Source: Scilla litardierei | Lineage: Eukaryota; Streptophyta; Magnoliopsida; Asparagales; Asparagaceae | Length of the DNA stretch: 64,000 nucleotides | Reading direction: 5' to 3' | Assembly (NCBI GenBank): GCA_030789695.1 | Contig: CM061130.1 | Location: 9,663,860 to 9,727,859, forward strand | In this document: positions 44,196 to 56,673 of the stretch, piece by piece | Numbering within the stretch: position 1 is the first letter of the stretch | How the letters are laid out: each line of letters opens with the position of its first letter | Notes under the pieces: model-generated | Told to the model about the DNA's origin: nothing | Seen by the model: the letters and a program-made list of their open reading frames with translations, nothing else | Database searches by the model: none | Program-made: the position numbers and the translations under genes

Positions 44196-44372
44196 GATCT
44201 AGCTTCGTTGTCAAGCTAGATCATTTAGGTGACGGATCTAGTTTCGTTGTCAAACTAGATCAAGTAGGCGTCTAGCCAGCTATCATTTCACTGACTAGTC
44301 TCTTTTACGCTAAAAGCAAGTAAGTGGCCTAAAAACATGGCCCTACACAAGAGTTGGCAAGTTTCACTTGCC
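44196..44372 (-). ncRNA. Leader hairpin chain in the solo LTR, with hairpin D duplicated
   Basis: In the minus-strand RNA, hairpin A (44372-44356) is GGCAAGTGAAACTTGCC. Hairpin C (44298-44272) has arms CTAGTCAG and CTGGCTAG. Hairpin D is present twice: 44261-44235 with arms GATCTAGTTT/AAACTAGATC, and 44222-44196 with arms GATCTAGCTT/AAGCTAGATC, both around GACAACG. The two D copies differ by a paired change that keeps the stem. Confidence 0.65.
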
Positions 44373-45306
44373 TGTAACTATCACGTCAAGAAAACACCGT
44401 CCAACGAGTCCAAAGTCACGATTCCTACGTGCACGAGTCCACCGGCCTACATCCGTTTTATTAATCTTGATTAAAACATTTAAAATACTTTAAAATACTG
44501 ATTTTTTTGTCTTTATTAGCATGCAATTGGGTTGGGGGTCCTAGGGGTGCAAAACGTTACCTCAACACGACGCGAAAGCTACACCGGCGTCGGGTAGCGA
44601 CGCCGGGGGTTGGAATAATAAGATCGCGCTCCAAGTCCAGATTCCAATTAAATTCCTCGCTGGAAATTCAGAGCAATCAACCCGGGGCGACGATTCCAGA
44701 TTCCAAAGCTAATACGTGCGACGACGGGCTACGACGTGCGACGACGTCGTACGCGGCAAGTCGTCGAAGAGAACGTACCAAAGTGGGGCCCACAGTAGTC
44801 CTAGGGACCTTTGGGGAACCCACAATAACTCCGGAGAACTTGGGGGGCCCACGGAGGCAAGCGGTGCGACGGATGCGGGGTTGCGACAAGTGGCCGTCGG
44901 TCGTACAGCTTCGGTGCGGGGATCTCCTTCGATCAGACACTAGGGAACGGCTGTTGCAACGTTTGGGGGTCGGTCACGGCCTTGGTGCGGTCGTTTCCCT
45001 CGGTCAGACACGGTGGAGGCCTCGGTCAGGCGCTTGGGTGCGGGGTTGCAGCGTTGCAGCGATCGGGCGCTCGGTCACAGCGGGCGGGGCCTTCGGTCGT
45101 GCACGGAGCGGAGCGGGGCGACAGATGCGGGCGCTGTGCGGGGGTCGGTGCGGAGCGGGGCCTCGGTCAGACCGAGAGCTCCTCTCGGTCAAGCGGGGGA
45201 ACGGACGGGGGTCGATGGCAGCGGTGCGGAGCGGCGAGATTGCGGGGTTGGGCCTCGGTCTGAGCGGGCGAACGGAGCTGTTTTCCTCGGTCGTACGGGG
45301 GCTGAA

Positions 45307-45337
45307 CGTCGCAACGTTGCGACGATTCGTCGCAACG
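45307..45337. repeat. Perfect 18-bp palindrome near the solo LTR transcription start
   Basis: CGTCGCAACGTTGCGACG at 45307-45324 is a perfect palindrome, and its left half CGTCGCAACG is repeated at 45328-45337. It lies about 65-95 bp downstream of the TATA box on the minus strand. Confidence 0.8.
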
Positions 45338-46000
45338 TCCAAAATGAGTTTGGAAGAGGCTAGGGCTAATTTCTTTGGAAAATAGGACTTGCTAGGGGTT
45401 GCTTATATAGTATAGGTGGGTTGACTTGGTCTAGGGCTAAATCTAATAGGATTAGAATTCTAAAAGATTTGAAATTTGATTTTAAACTTCTCCAACCCAA
45501 TCTAGGATTTGACCTGGTCCAAATGAGCTGGAATTTGGCTCAAAAATTCTTTAAAACGTTTAAAACTCAAATAAATTTTATTTGGCCGAAAATACTTTAT
45601 AAATAAATTATTAAAAATAATATAAAACTTGTAAAAATTATAAAAGTGGTCAAATAAACTCCAAAAATTATAAAATAAATATCGTTGTGATCGTGGCGAC
45701 GAATGTGAGCTAACTAAGAAGACGGATCTCAAATTCGACGTCGGACGACGAAACTAAAAATAGAAACGTCTCCCGTCAAAAGTGAAAGTCGTCACGTCTC
45801 ATCGAGTGAGTTCAAATTGTGGAAAAACGACTCGAGAAACGTCGTTCCAAATTAGTGCCACTATTTAATACTCTCAGAGACGTTCGCAACGGCATATCAC
45901 ACAAAAGTGTTCACAATCAAATAAAGTCTAAAATAAACACGTGCACGGCCAAAAGCACGTGCACGAACAACGCACAACGAAAAGTGGTCGTTACAATAAG

Positions 46001-46118
46001 CGCTTGAAATGAATGTACTTGGTTGAAATTTTGATGTGATATTGATTGAGGGTAGTTACTAGGGTGACTAGATATGTTAGAAAGTCCGAGGACGGACTTT
46101 ATTCTAAGGTGGGTAGGC
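46001..46118 (+). other. LARD copy 1 internal region, right end with polypurine tract
   Basis: Non-coding. It ends in TCTAAGGTGGGTAGGC (polypurine tract about 46104-46118) directly before the 3' LTR. Copy 2 has the same tract next to its 3' LTR at 52868-52882 on the minus strand. Confidence 0.8.
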
Positions 46119-48551
46119 TGTAACGACTGGTTTTCGTGTAATTGGATTATCTATATTAAAATATATGCCTGGTGGATTTTCTCCTTGGATGTGTGGTTTT
46201 CGTCGCCATAGCTTTCACTTTCGATCGTTTCGTCGTGATTTTCTAGCTTCTTCCTTCGATCGTCGATTTCAGAGTAAGTCATTCGTGACGAGCTTCAAAT
46301 CGCTCATATCTTAGAGTTAGAGTGATCTTAGAAGTCATAGGAATCTTCCCGAAGCTCTGCGATTCGAATTGGCACTTTTAGTGCATCTTAGTTGGTTCGA
46401 GAAGGGGAACCAACCGACTAGATTGAGATCTAGTCGGTCGGCAACTCTACTCAAACCGACTAGTTCCTTGGATTGATTTTACTTAAGTTACTGTATCTGT
46501 TTAGTCGGTCTAAGTTCATCTTTCGACCGACTAGTTATCAAACTAGTCGGTTAAGTTTTGTACTCAGACCGACTAATTCCTAGTTCTTCTATACAGCCGA
46601 GTTACTGTTCACTCTTAGTCGGTCTAAGAACATTCATCGAGCGACTAGAAGTCAAACTAGTCGGTCAGTAGTTGTTCTTCGACCGACTAACTCTTAGTTC
46701 AGGTTTTCGACTGGAGCTACTGTTTACACTTAGTCGGTCTGCGTTGGTCAACCGATCGACTAGTTCTCAAACTAATCTGTCAACAGTTGTTCTTTGACCG
46801 ACTAAGCAGTGCAGGAAACCCTAGTTTTGCCCTAGCTGCCACCAATCTCTATAAATACCCCTCCAAACGTTTTCTTCTCCTCCCTCACGACCAAAAACCC
46901 TAGTTTCTCCCCCATTGAGCCCCCATCTTCCTCAAACCCTTATTCCTTCATCCCAAGTACAAGATCCATCATCTAAACCCTCCATCAACTCAATCTACCT
47001 CTCATCTTCCCCAAATCTCCATCAAATCCCCAAAATCCCCCAAAAACCCTAGTTCTCCAAACTTCTCCAATCATTTCCAGATCTGATCCCTAGGTTCTCC
47101 GGAGTGTTTCTTCCACTTCCTCACGTTAAGAAATCGACCTCTTGATGTTTTCATAACCTATTTGTATTTTTATGAAACCCTAATGAAATGAATGTTGTTT
47201 TGATGATTGTTTCCCCATAACAGCGATTTCCCCGTAGATTAGCATCTGCGAGACGAACCTTCGTGATCGTCATCCCCGGTGATAGGCAAATGAAACTTGC
47301 CACTTAGGGTTTAGGCCATATCTTAGGCCATTTGCTTGTTGTAGGCGTAAAAGAGACTAGGCGACGAAATGATACTCGCCTAGGCGCAAATTGGGGAACT
47401 AGCTTGACAACGAAGCTAGTTCCGACATTTAGCATGTTGCACAATTACCATGTCATGTTTACTTTCCATTAACGGTACGCAAATTAATTGTCATGTCATT
47501 GCATCCTTTAAGTATTTCCGTGATTGCGTAGCTTCGCTACAATGCTTGTGTTCCTGGCTCGTGTTCCAGAAGCGGGCCATGTGTTGGTTGATAGCCAATG
47601 CCCGAATTGCTTGTTTCCGGCTAGGTGCACCCCTACGCCAATTGTTTATGAATCGTGATATAGAATACGAGCTCCTGTGCGGGGCAACCCTGGCTCATTT
47701 ACTGAGCTCGTGTGCGGGGACCCTGGCTCGATTGCATGTGGGTATTGGGGGTAAGAGTTAAGCGACCAATCAACTGGGAGTCTGCCTGATCAGCAACTGC
47801 AGTGGTAAGGCGTAAACTCTGGGTTTGGGGTAGTTGTTAAGCGGCCAATCAGCGTGAATGTGAAACCATTCAGCTGTAAGGCGTAAACATCTACAAACAA
47901 CTTGAAACATGACTAGTGAAATGATTGAGATTGTTAGTAGCTTGGCTACTCTTGTCTTGTCCCGATAATCGTTCTCTTGTACTTATTGTCTCGCCATGTC
48001 TTGCTTGTGCACTCATGTTATAACTGCCATGTCATGCATACTATAACTGCTAGGTTGCTAGTTTACCTTCCTTTCAGTTTCCTTGCTCAAGTCTTTTCAG
48101 ACTTGCTGACATGTGCCCCTTTCTCTTTGGGTGTCGCATGTTAGTTGCCGAGCCAGAGCTTGTTGCAGAGGATGTTGTGTTTGCTGAGGAGGAGTCTTGT
48201 GGACACCGGTGACTTGTTGAGTTTCCCTTTATTTTTTAGGATTCCTGTTAGTTGTCGGTGCGTGGCGCCCTTGTATGTATGTTATACTTTGTTGGCCATG
48301 TTGGGCCTTAGACTCTTTTTCCTTTAGCCTGGTGGCTTTTCTGCGATATTGTAATTTGTTTATGGACATTTGGAGATTCAATAAAATGTCGTCTCATTTC
48401 CTTATTATCATTGTTGTTTCGTTTCGCTTTGCAAGGACTTGCCATAATAAGTGTTTTTTTTACGCTTATCAGACTTGGAGCTTCACAGCTTCAAGTCTGT
48501 GCGGACCTTCTCACGTCTCGCCTCCACGTTTTTGGGAAGCGGGGCGTGACA
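46119..48551 (+). repeat. 3' LTR of LARD copy 1 (2433 bp)
   Basis: It aligns with 27291-29721 end to end with scattered substitutions, including a mutated leader-intron donor near 47125. It is followed by the duplicated TACAC. Confidence 0.9.
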
Positions 48552-48556
48552 TACAC

Positions 48557-49904
48557 AATGCCACCTACAATGCGCGAAAACAGTGGCCAAACAATCCCAA
48601 GCCCGAATTCCACCGAGATGTTACCTAGGCACAAAACCAAACACCTCACTGGCACAAGAGAGAGTTGTCACCAACTACCAACTCCCTCAACGATCTTGCG
48701 ATAGATAATGTAAGCACGCAAATATAATACGAAATTAAGATCAACACAAAAGAGACGGAGATTTACCCTAGTTCGGTTACGAACAACCTACATCCAGCAT
48801 CCAATGCATCCGATTCCACTACTGATCAAGCAAGGTATATACCGACCTCATCCACTTCTTCTTCCACAATGAGAGAATAGCTCCAAGCAACAAGATCTAA
48901 CCCTAGATCTCTCACCAAGCTCACACACACTCTCAACCAAGTGGAAATCCTTGATAACAAAGCCCCTACAACATGTAGAGCTTCTCAATGGACCAATCCC
49001 ACGTCTAGCTAGATCACTCCTTGGTAATATAGCTCATAGGAAAGCTTCCCAAGGGACTCAAGATCTACAAGCTAGAGGAAGAAGCAAGACACTCACCATG
49101 GACCTCACACAAGAAGAAGCTCTCTTGGCTTTCCAACTAAGCCCTAGCTTCCTTCTCCAATTTCAAGATCCAAGCACTCCCAAAAATGGTTGCAGGGCAG
49201 CCCTTGCTTTTGCTCTCAGCTATCTGAAGCTGAGAGTGCCTCCCCCCTCTTTGTTTTCTGGAAAACTGAGGCTTGCGTCACTTTTTCTTTGTCGACGGAC
49301 AAAAGAAAGGGAAAGGCACTCAAGGCCTTTTAATTCCCAACAACCCCTATAACATGGGGGGCCCAAGCTTCAATGTGCAGTGGGGATATTTCGCAGCAAC
49401 ATTAAAAAACAGCACTCTACCCTGCTGAAAAATCCACACGCTCTCTTCAGCACAGCTCCAGCTCCAGCTCCAGCTCCAGTACCTGCACCCGTCGTGTATG
49501 AACTCTCCTTGCCTTGACTATCGGACATGTGAACCTCCATCATGTGCATCGAAAATCGCGCCCTCTGGTGCCTCAATCCTCCGAGAGACATGCCAAGATC
49601 AGAAGACGTCTGAGCCTAGCCTCACGCATCTCCACCTCGTTACTCGCCATATGTCTGCGATGAAGTCATCTGTCTCTTAGGATAATCCTGCGAGCTCGGA
49701 CTCCATAAACGAATCAAATGATGCCGTGCCAGCGTCCAATGAGCCCTCTGTCGATCCATGAACATCGCAATCATCATCCCACGGGTCCGCGAGCTACCCA
49801 TGCTCGTCATGGCCATCATCTATGAGAAACACACCGTCTTCTCCGCTGCTCTGCAGACTGACCCCAGCTGGATCACATCGATACACTGTTCGTATCTGCT
49901 CTGT
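48557..49904. other. Unassigned repeat-like DNA between the two LARDs
   Basis: No intact gene is recognised. GGAGATTTACCCTAGTTCGG near 48759 resembles copia LTR leader sequence in minus orientation, so an old copia LTR may be here. A short (GCTCCA)n run lies at about 49445-49470. Confidence 0.35.
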
Positions 49905-50427
49905 CTACTGATGTCTGTCATCAAGACTCGTCGTCCATCGGCTCTGCACCTCAACTGATTGTGCTGACGACTCAAAACACGAATGCGCACACACAAGCGC
50001 GAAACTGTCTGCCGCACCAACATCTAGAATCTGGAGACTGTCTTCACCTGCCATGCCCTGTAATGAACTCGCTAAATGTGAGAGATGAGCGCACACTGAA
50101 GAAGCTATACACGGCTCTACCTCTTCCCTACATCGAGCAAGAACGCACTCGATATGTGGCATCCTAACTCTCAGCTTCATGTCCCTAGTGGCAACTCCAC
50201 CTAGGACCTCCATCACAGTCTCCATATTGCTGTGGGAGTCTCCATGCTCCACCACACTATCAGATTCCCTGTTACTCTGCATCTCTACCGGTCTGGCCTC
50301 TGAAGTATCAGAAGATGTGCCTGATAAATTACCCCTATCCAAACGAGAGCCATATCGCATGTGCTCATACTGTGAAGACTGCTCTATCATGCACAACGAA
50401 TGCTCTACCACGATGTCAAGCTCCTCA
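49905..50427 (-). pseudogene. Unrecognised reading frame, C-terminal part, split by LARD copy 2
   Basis: On the minus strand this is the downstream half of a frame whose upstream half lies at 59495-59110. Counting one target duplication, 386 + 523 nt give 909 nt, 302 codons plus stop, with the frame kept exactly across the insertion. This half begins around EELDIVVEHSLCMIEQ and is rich in Glu, Ser and Val. No known domain is recognised. It is broken only by the LARD. Confidence 0.45.
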
Positions 50428-50432
50428 GAAGC

Positions 50433-52867
50433 TGTCACGCCCCGCTTCCCAAAAATGTGGAGGCGAGACGTGAGAAGGTCCGCACAAACTTGAAGCTGTG
50501 AAGCTCCAAGTCTGATAAGCGTAAAAAACACTTATTATGGCAAGTCCTTGCAAAGCGAAACGAAACAACAATGATAATAAGGAAATGAGACGACATTTTA
50601 TTGAATCTCCAAATGTCCATAAACAAATTACAATATCGCAGAAAAGCCACCAGGCTAAAAGAAAAAGGGTCTAAGGCCCAAACATGGCCAACAAAGTATA
50701 ACATACATACAAGGGTGCCACGCACCGACAACTAACAGGAATCCTAAAACATAAAGGGAAACTCAACAAGTCACCGGTGTCCACAAGACTCCTCCTCAGC
50801 AAACACAACGTCCTCTGCAACAAGCTCTGGCTCGGCAACTAACATGCGACACCCAAAGAGAAAGGGGCACATGTCAGCAAGTCTGAAAAGACTTGAGCAA
50901 GGAAACTGAAAGGAAGGTAAACTAGCAACCTAGCAGTTATAGTATGCATGACATGGCAGTTATAACATGAGTGCACAGGCAAGACATGGCGAGACAATAA
51001 GTACAAGAGAACAATTATCGGGACAAGACAAGAGTAGCCAAGCTACTAACAATCTCAATCAATTCACTATTCACGTTTCACTTTTGTTTGTAGATGTTTA
51101 CGCCCTTCAGCTGAATGGTGTAGCATTCAGCTGATCGGCGCTAAACACTACCCCATCCCAGAGTTTACGCCTTACAACTGCAGTTGCTGATCAGGCAGAC
51201 CCCCAGTTGAATGACCGCTTAACTCTTACCCCATCCCACACGTAAACAAGCCAGGGTCCCTGTACATGAGCCCAGCAAGTGAGCCAGGGTTGCCCCGCAC
51301 GGGAGCTTGTTTTCCTAGTTCACAATTCAATATCGAGCGTTGGGGTTAGCAACTCATTATGCTCGCTTCTGGTCACAAGCCAGGAACTATGAGTTTTGTA
51401 GCGTGAGCTACACATTCACGATGAACAATCGATGTATGCAATGTCATGAACAGATATTCGCGTACCGTTAATTGTATTTAAACGTGACAGGCAAAATGCA
51501 ATGACATGAACAATATTCGCGTACCGTTAATTGTAATTAAACATGACATACAAGCATGATAAGGGTGACGGACCAAGCTTCGTTGTCAAGCTAGGTCAAT
51601 GGCGTCTAGACGGCTATCCTTTCACCGTCTAGTCTCTTTTACGCTAAAACAAGGAAATGGCCTAAGACATGGCCCAAATCAAGAGATGCAAGTTTCACTT
51701 GCCTAGCACCGGGGATGACGATCACGAAGGTTCGTCTCACGGATGCTAAACTACGGGGAAATCGCTGTTATGGAGAAACAATCATCAAAACACAAGAAAT
51801 CTCATTAGGGTTCCACAAAACACAACGGGTTATGAAAACATCAAGAGATCGATTTATTACCGTGAGGAAGCGGAAGAAACACTCCGGAGAACCTAAGGAC
51901 CAGATCTGGAAACCAATGGAGAAGTTTGGAGAACTAGGGTTTTTGGGGGATTTTGGGGGTTTGATGGAGATTTGGGGAAGATGAGAGGTAGAATGTGTTG
52001 AGGGATGGTTTGGATGATGGAGGATGAGCTTGGAATGAAGGAATAAGGGTTTGAGGAAGATGGGGGCTCAATGGGGGAGAAATTAGGGTTTTAGGTCGTG
52101 AGGGAGGAGAAGAAAACGTTTGGAGGGGTATTTATAGAGATTGGTGGCGGCTAGGGCAAAACTAGGGTTTCCTGCACTGCTTAGTCGGTCAAAGACCAAC
52201 TGCTGACCGACTAGTTTGAGAACTAGTCGGTCGGTTGACCAACGCAGACCGACTAAGTGTAAACAGTAGCTCCAGTCGAAAACCTGAACTAAGAGTTAGT
52301 CGGTCGAAGAACAACTACTGACCGACTAGTTTGACTTCTAGTCGGTCGATGAACGTTCTTAGACCGACTAAGAGTGAACAGTAACTCGGCTGTACAGAAG
52401 AACTAGGAATTAGTCGGTCTGAGTACAAAACTTAACCGACTAGTTTGACAACTAGTCGGTCGAAAGATGAACTTAGACCGACTAAACAGATACAGTAACT
52501 TAAGTAAAATCAATCCAAGGAACTAGTCGGTTTGAGTAGAGTTGCCGACCGACTAGATCTCAATCTAGTCGGTTGGTTCCCCTTCTCGAACCAACTAAGA
52601 TGCACTAAAAGTGCCGATTCGAATCGCAGAGCTTCGGGAAGATTCCTATGGCTTCTAAGATCACTCTAACTCTGAGATATGAGCGATTTGAAGCTCGTCA
52701 CGAATGACTTACTCCGAAATCGACGATCGAAGGAAGAAGCTAGAAAATCACGACGAAACGATCTAAAGTGAAAGCTATGGCGACGAAAACCACACATCCA
52801 AGGAGAAAATCCACCAAGCATATATTTTAATATAGATAATCCAATTACACAAAAACCAGTCGTTACA
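50433..52867 (-). repeat. 3' LTR of LARD copy 2
   Basis: Same module order as copy 1. The leader intron is at 51860-51765, the inverted-repeat array at about 52600-52185, and hairpins C and D at 51632-51606 and 51597-51571. The polypurine tract is next to it at 52868-52882. Confidence 0.9.
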
Positions 52868-55800
52868 TCCTACCCACCTTAGAATAAAGTCAGTCCTCGG
52901 ACTTTCTAACATATCTAGTCGCCCTAGTAACTACCCTCAATCAATATCACGTCAAAATTTCAACCAAGTACATTTATTTCAAGCGCTTATATATATATAT
53001 ACTCTAGGTAGTCAATTATTAACACCACGGAAGTAAATATATATTCACACACATAGTACACTTATACTTATTATAATCAAACAACTCCATTCATGTATTC
53101 AAATCATTCATATAGGCAAGTATATTCTATATAACTATAAAACACTTATTACACACTATATGAAAATAACCAAGTCTCTCTTACTTATATGAAAATAATT
53201 TCACACTAGAAAATACCATCGGAATCTACACGTATAAGTAACTACCTATGGACAAGACAATAAGAATACACTAGTCCCTATATCTCCTAGTATACGCCAA
53301 ACAATCAACATGCAAATTCACACCATACAATTGTTAAAACAAGTTCACTATATCTAATATACATTCACCATCATTATAATTTCACAATTTATAATCATTC
53401 AAATACATGCACACATTTCACCGTATTATCACTTCATATATAGTCCTATAGCTATAATCACGACACACCACACATACCATAGTCACCAATTCCTATAACT
53501 ATCACATGCCTACCCGTGCATGGTGCACACCCACACACGCCAATATTTCATTCATATATATACCAATCACACCACTATATGCTTAGCACATCTACGCACC
53601 TAGTTTAGCTAGTGCACATATATTCACGCAACCAAGTCCTTAGTGAAAACTATACCACAAGACCAACTCACATAACTATATATTGGTATAGCCACTCACA
53701 ATCGTGTGCGTAACACAACCGGCACAAACAATCCAAACATTATACATACATCATACATCACTATACACCAACCACATACAATACACCAATGTACATAGAG
53801 TGTACCCACTCAAGCTTGAGTGAGACTCAAAATCACGGCGGAATAATTCCATACACATAACATAGCACCCATACATATGCCAATACTAGCTAATGCATAC
53901 ACGTCTACCAACATAACCACATACATATCTAAATGTCAAACACCCTTAATATCTAACCAGGTAATATCACATATTTCAATCACTTCATATATAAATTAAG
54001 ATATGCAGTAGTCGGGTATACCTCATGGTATACGCACATACGACATCTCATAAAAACAAGTAATACCAATCAAACATTATAATCCTACTATCCTATGTAT
54101 ATCACACTTACACTCATGCAGCTAATACATAACTACCTACACACAATATACCAATACCAACCACAAACAACTTCATATGCACCATGAAATTAAATACACA
54201 ACGACGACACATCAATTTACACTAATGGGGCCCACCAAACTATATTAAGGTTGACACGGGCGACGACAAGCTCTATTGGCTAGACAAAAGGAAAGAAATT
54301 GAAACCAAAAGCGTAACGAATAGAAGGATCGAAAAGCATGAAAACGGTTGTGTAATGATGTAATGATGCTCCATTAGGACACATGGAAAAACAGTGTAAA
54401 TAACATATTCTAAAATACGAAAAGTTTGAAAACCGTTATACTTCAAAGTTGGAGTCCTTTTCCGTATAAAAATATTTAGAGGTCGACAAAACAAATTGTT
54501 TGAAATAAGTTTGAGTCGAATATACAAAATAGGAGAAAACGGTTTATTGGCTCACGTAAGGTCATTAAAAGAAAGTGAATCATTCACACGAATTTTGAGG
54601 TCGTAGTTTAGAAAATATTACACGGTAGTAACTTAATAACGTTTGCAAAGTTGGAAATGAAATTAATTGAAAAATTTAAACTCAGGTTGAATGCTTTCAA
54701 AATCCTTAAGCCATTGAAAATTTTAAAGTAATCAATATTGAAACTACTTTTAGAGGAATCAGTATTTGCCAAAAAGAGACTGCTTTACACAAAGCCCTTA
54801 ACATACGAGCACCACGAGCCTGGTGCTGATATAAAAATAATTGAAATTCCATTTAGGTTAGAAATCATTCTAAAGGCATGTATGGTGAACGGAAAGATAA
54901 CTCTAGCTATTAGTAGTATTATCAAAATTTGTAGTGAAACTTTAAAATCAAATTTATGGAGGGTCTAGATCAGAAAAGGTTATGAAATAATGATTTTTAC
55001 AAAAATCTGTAATAGGGGAAACGAGGAGCATAACGGTCGTAGTACTGATATATAAAAATTAATTGAAGCACTACTTTAGAAATCATTTTTAGAAATATGT
55101 ATGACGAATGGAAAGATAATAACATCTTAGTGGTATGGAAGTAAGTGGGGGGATATATACATATATAGAATTATTAAATTGGTAATAAGCTTTAAAACCG
55201 AATTTTGGAGGTCTAAATCAGGAAAGGGTTTCGAAAAGTAATTTTACAAAAATCTGAACTAGGGAAAAAAGTTGAGCATAAAATTGACTCGCTGAAAGCT
55301 GAAGCCCCATGTGACTTGAAAGGTATATAAGAAGCAAACATGATGCGGTATTCGAATAAGTTTTAATGGCATAAGTAAGAAAAGAAAATTATAATTCAGG
55401 TTAGGAAAAATAGAAGTACGGTTCAGAAGAAAATTGGTATATGAAAAGAGGCAAGTCATTTATATCGATATGAAAATATAGGCTGAAGAATATTATAAAC
55501 TAATAATCAAAAATCTCGACAAAAGTTTCAATGTTTTAGAAAAGAACAAATAAATTTAAGTCGCGAAAGAGTACGGAACCGAATATATATATTAAAAGTT
55601 CGCGAACAAATTTAAACTTAGCGAAAGAGGAACATCGAAAATGCTTTTAGGGAAAACAAGGATTTGCCACAAGAATGGGTTGGTAAAAGACTTGAAGTAC
55701 GGGTACGACAAACTTGTAATTAGTATATATATTCATAAATTAATTGGGGTCCTATTTATCTTGAAAGAAGTATTTTAAAGTACGTACGGTAAATAGCTAA

Positions 55801-56673
55801 AATGAATTTCGCAATAGTAGAAAAGGTGGTATATCGAATTATCGAAATAGTAATACGGTTTTAAAATCAAATGCGGAAGATATATGTTAGAAAAATAGTT
55901 GCAAGATAGTAACTTAAGATAACGACCAAGTCATCTTCAAAATCTAAGAACAACTTTTAGCTCAATCGGGAGTAAGGGAGAAATACTAAAAGCGGGTTCA
56001 GAATAAAATTTAAATTGAGCAAAAACTTTAAATAAGGAAAGCATTGGAAAGTGACTTAGGAAATTTAAGATTGGCAACGGAAAGGATTTAAAAGATCAAT
56101 GATAATCGCAATGAGGTGGTCATGTGAATCGGGACAAGGGAGTTGGTCGGATGATAAAGCATAGACACACCTAGGACATGACTCAGGAAAATCTACAGGG
56201 AACTCCTACGGTCAACCAACTAAAGATTTGGGGAACTAAGCGCTAAGACTCTCTAAGGAGCTGGTCAGCAATGCAATGAGTTCAGCTTGGTCCGAAATCG
56301 ATGACCCAAGCGAACAGCCAAAGAATTCTAGGAGTCTATCATGGTCAGAGCTAGACAGGAACCACTAAGGTAACACTTAGGACTATCAAATCAACTCCTA
56401 GCGGGGAGTCTAACTAACAATCAGGGGCCTCTAACTAGCAAGCACGGACGTCTAACTAAGTCTCACTATGGTCCTGGTCTAATGGATTTCCTACCAAGCT
56501 GGGACAGATGCTCTAACACGTACCAGCTACCTAAGACATAGGAATGCTAAAAACCTAGACTCCGGGCTTATAACTTGGATGTTCTAATTTATTTAATGGA
56601 CATTCTATAATTATTATCGTTGTTCCGATAGTTCGCATTTGCAAATGGACCTGCATGGGCCACCACTAAAACC
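52868..56673 (-). other. LARD copy 2 internal region, non-coding
   Basis: AT-rich with no reading frame above about 85 codons and no retroviral motif. Its first bases after the 5' LTR (minus strand from 56673) are GGTTTTAGTGGTGGCCCATG, as in the Tekay element. Confidence 0.8.

Larger units (their letters stand above)
43190..45995 (-). mobile_element. Solo LTR of a related gypsy family (2806 bp)
   Basis: On the minus strand it begins TGTAACGACCACTTTTCG and ends GAAGCGGGGCGTGACA. It is flanked by ATAAG at 43185-43189 and 45996-46000, a perfect duplication, with no internal region, the usual product of recombination between two LTRs. It shares the leader hairpins and the small reading frame with the Tekay and LARD LTRs but lacks their promoter array. 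It has instead a GC-rich segment with many TCGGTC words (44880-45300) downstream of its TATA box (45401-45410). Confidence 0.9.
27291..48551 (+). mobile_element. LARD-like non-autonomous gypsy-type element with nested insertions
   Basis: LTRs at 27291-29721 (2431 bp) and 46119-48551 (2433 bp) begin TGTAA...ACTGG and end GGGCGTGACA. They are flanked by TACAC at 27286-27290 and 48552-48556, a perfect 5-bp duplication. Removing the Tekay element (32393-41863), the solo LTR (43190-45995) and one copy of each duplication leaves about 4.1 kb of internal AT-rich DNA with no coding capacity. The copy at 50433-59109 shows the same layout with no insertions. Large LTRs with a non-coding interior define LARDs. 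Visible differences between the LTRs make this insertion older than the Tekay element inside it. Confidence 0.88.

Noticed and set aside
44507..45385. 292-codon plus-strand frame in the solo LTR
   Set aside because: It runs antisense to the LTR through GC-rich TCGGTC repeats where stop codons are rare, with no recognisable domain.
54738..54968. 76-codon frame similar to one at 31576-31806 in the other LARD
   Set aside because: It is homologous because both are the same LARD interior; it is AT-rich and without a domain. Conservation here reflects common descent of two copies.
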